A stretch of DNA of 64,000 nucleotides, taken from Auanema rhodensis. Taxonomy: Eukaryota; Nematoda; Chromadorea; Rhabditida; Rhabditidae. The DNA is taken from contig OZ059900.1 in assembly GCA_964057225.1 (NCBI GenBank), positions 8,814,501 through 8,878,500 on the forward strand. The letters are read 5' to 3'. Each line of letters starts with the position of its first letter. The first letter of the stretch is position 1. Position numbers and translations under genes: made by a program. The notes below the pieces were generated by a model. That model had not been told where the DNA came from. It saw only the letters and a list, made by a program, of their open reading frames with translations, and searched no databases. Shown here one piece after another: positions 63,201 through 64,000 of this stretch.

Positions 63201-64000
63201 AAAATACACCTATATGAACATTCTTTGACAGTATTTCATACATTTAGTCGTTTTAGAAGAAAAAAATATGCTTAAGATCAAAAGTTTGACTGATTTTGCC
63301 AAAATGCCCTTCAAACCCCAAAAAACCAATAATTCTTGATATTTTCGGTCCTTTTTGACCAAAGTGGTTAAAATTGGACATATATATGTAAAAATAGTCA
63401 AAGTTTATGAATCCTGAATTTCAAATCCATATCTCAAAGGGTCTGATCAAAACATACAGTTTTCACATGTTTTGTACCCAAAATCGTTGAATATATGGCG
63501 TTTTGAGCATAAAAAGACCCATATTTCAATCAGTTTTGATATTCGTGCAAAATACACCCATATGAACATTCTATGACAGTATTTCATACATTTAGTCGTT
63601 TTAGAAGAAAAAAATATGCTTAAGATCAAAAGTTTGACTGATTTAGCCAAAATGTCCTTCAAACCCCAAAAAACCAATAATTCTTGATATTTTCGGTCCT
63701 TTTTGACCAAAGTGGTTAAAATTAAACATATATATGTGAAAATAGTCAAAGTTTATGAATCCTGAATTTCAAATCCATATCTCAAAGGGTCTGATCAAAA
63801 CATACAGTTTTCACATGTTTTGTACCCAAAATCGTTGAATATATGGCGTTTTGAGCATAAAAAGGCCCATATTTCAATCAGTTTTGATATTCGTGCAAAA
63901 TACACTTATATCAACATTCTATGACAGTATTCCATACATTTAGTCGTTTTAGAAGAAAAAAATATGCTTAAGATCAAAAGTTTGACTGATTTAGCCAAAA
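57276..64000 (+). repeat. Forward-oriented block 3
   Basis: After the junction the monomers read forward to the window end, using block 1 subfamilies (C, Q, AAGACCC/GTCCTT, GATAATCG, CAACATAC types). Order from 57.5 kb (C, Q, AAGACCC) resembles 17.0-18.1 and 26.8-27.8 kb. Confidence 0.95.
60312..64000 (+). repeat. Six-monomer HOR of 2,088 bp (one full and one partial copy)
   Basis: Unit 60,312-62,399 repeats from 62,400 to the window edge. The marker ACACCCATATG (C for T at phase 117) near 61.47 and 63.56 kb is in both copies and not seen elsewhere. Confidence 0.9.

Larger units (their letters stand above)
1..64000. repeat. Satellite DNA array, 348-bp monomer family, fills the whole window
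   Basis: The motif TGATCAAAAC and its flanks recur every 348 bp from base 1 to the end (for example at 1, 349, 694, 1042, 1390, 1738), with a few units of 345 or 347 bp. Only the orientation changes. About 184 monomer-equivalents are present, differing mostly by scattered substitutions at recurrent sites. No unique DNA, transposon insertion or gene interrupts the array. Long homogeneous AT-rich arrays with higher-order structure are typical of eukaryotic centromeric or heterochromatic satellites; the assignment to a centromere is inference, and the organism cannot be named from this sequence. Confidence 0.98.

Noticed and set aside
1-64000. CRISPR array
   Set aside because: The repeated unit is the whole 348 bp with no short repeat plus unique spacer structure, and there are no cas genes.
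1-64000. Endogenous virus or retroelement remnants
   Set aside because: No reverse transcriptase, integrase, gag-like or LTR features are visible, and no non-satellite sequence is present to hold them.

Overview
The window is one uninterrupted satellite DNA array. I see no gene, RNA gene, transposon, CRISPR array or unique-sequence island anywhere in the 64 kb. The repeat unit (monomer) is 348 bp, about 31% G+C by hand count of the first copy, and the window holds about 184 monomer-equivalents. I number monomer phase from the TGATCA motif, so phase 1 falls on base 1 of the window and the last base is phase 209. This architecture (hundreds of bp per unit, AT-rich, nested higher-order repeats, orientation switches) is typical of centromeric, pericentromeric or other heterochromatin of a eukaryote. 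The sequence does not identify the species. A plant is possible, but that is only an impression.

Layout. Bases 1-37,216 run in the forward orientation. They carry several higher-order repeats (HORs): a 3-mer of 1,041 bp (2.8-4.9 kb, also at 0-1 kb); a 13-mer of 4,523 bp (7.6-18.1 kb, middle copy truncated); a 14-mer of 4,872 bp (17.4-27.8 kb) that itself contains two tandem copies of a 5-mer of 1,740 bp; and another, unrelated 1,740-bp duplication at 33.4-36.4 kb. From about 33.7 to 50.2 kb the monomers belong to more diverged subfamilies. Here a 422-bp inverted piece (about 1.2 monomers) occurs four times, carried along by later amplification of units of 4,021 and 1,584 bp. At 50,221 the whole array flips, and 50,222 to about 57,210 is reverse-oriented. 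At about 57.2 kb it flips back through a junction marked by a 45-bp tandem duplication, and 57.28-64 kb is forward again with a 6-mer HOR of 2,088 bp.

What is notable is the record of rearrangement. Private mutations let individual events be traced: the 422-bp inverted insert matches the reverse complement of 33,907-34,327 with one substitution and one extra T; part of the reverse block (50.2-52.4 kb) is an inverted copy of about 28.6-31.3 kb lacking one monomer; several HOR junctions fall inside monomers and make mosaic units. The recurring 63-codon open frame is judged non-coding: it starts at TTG, is lost in a large share of monomers, and simply repeats with the satellite. All comparisons were made by eye; no alignment or database search was run.
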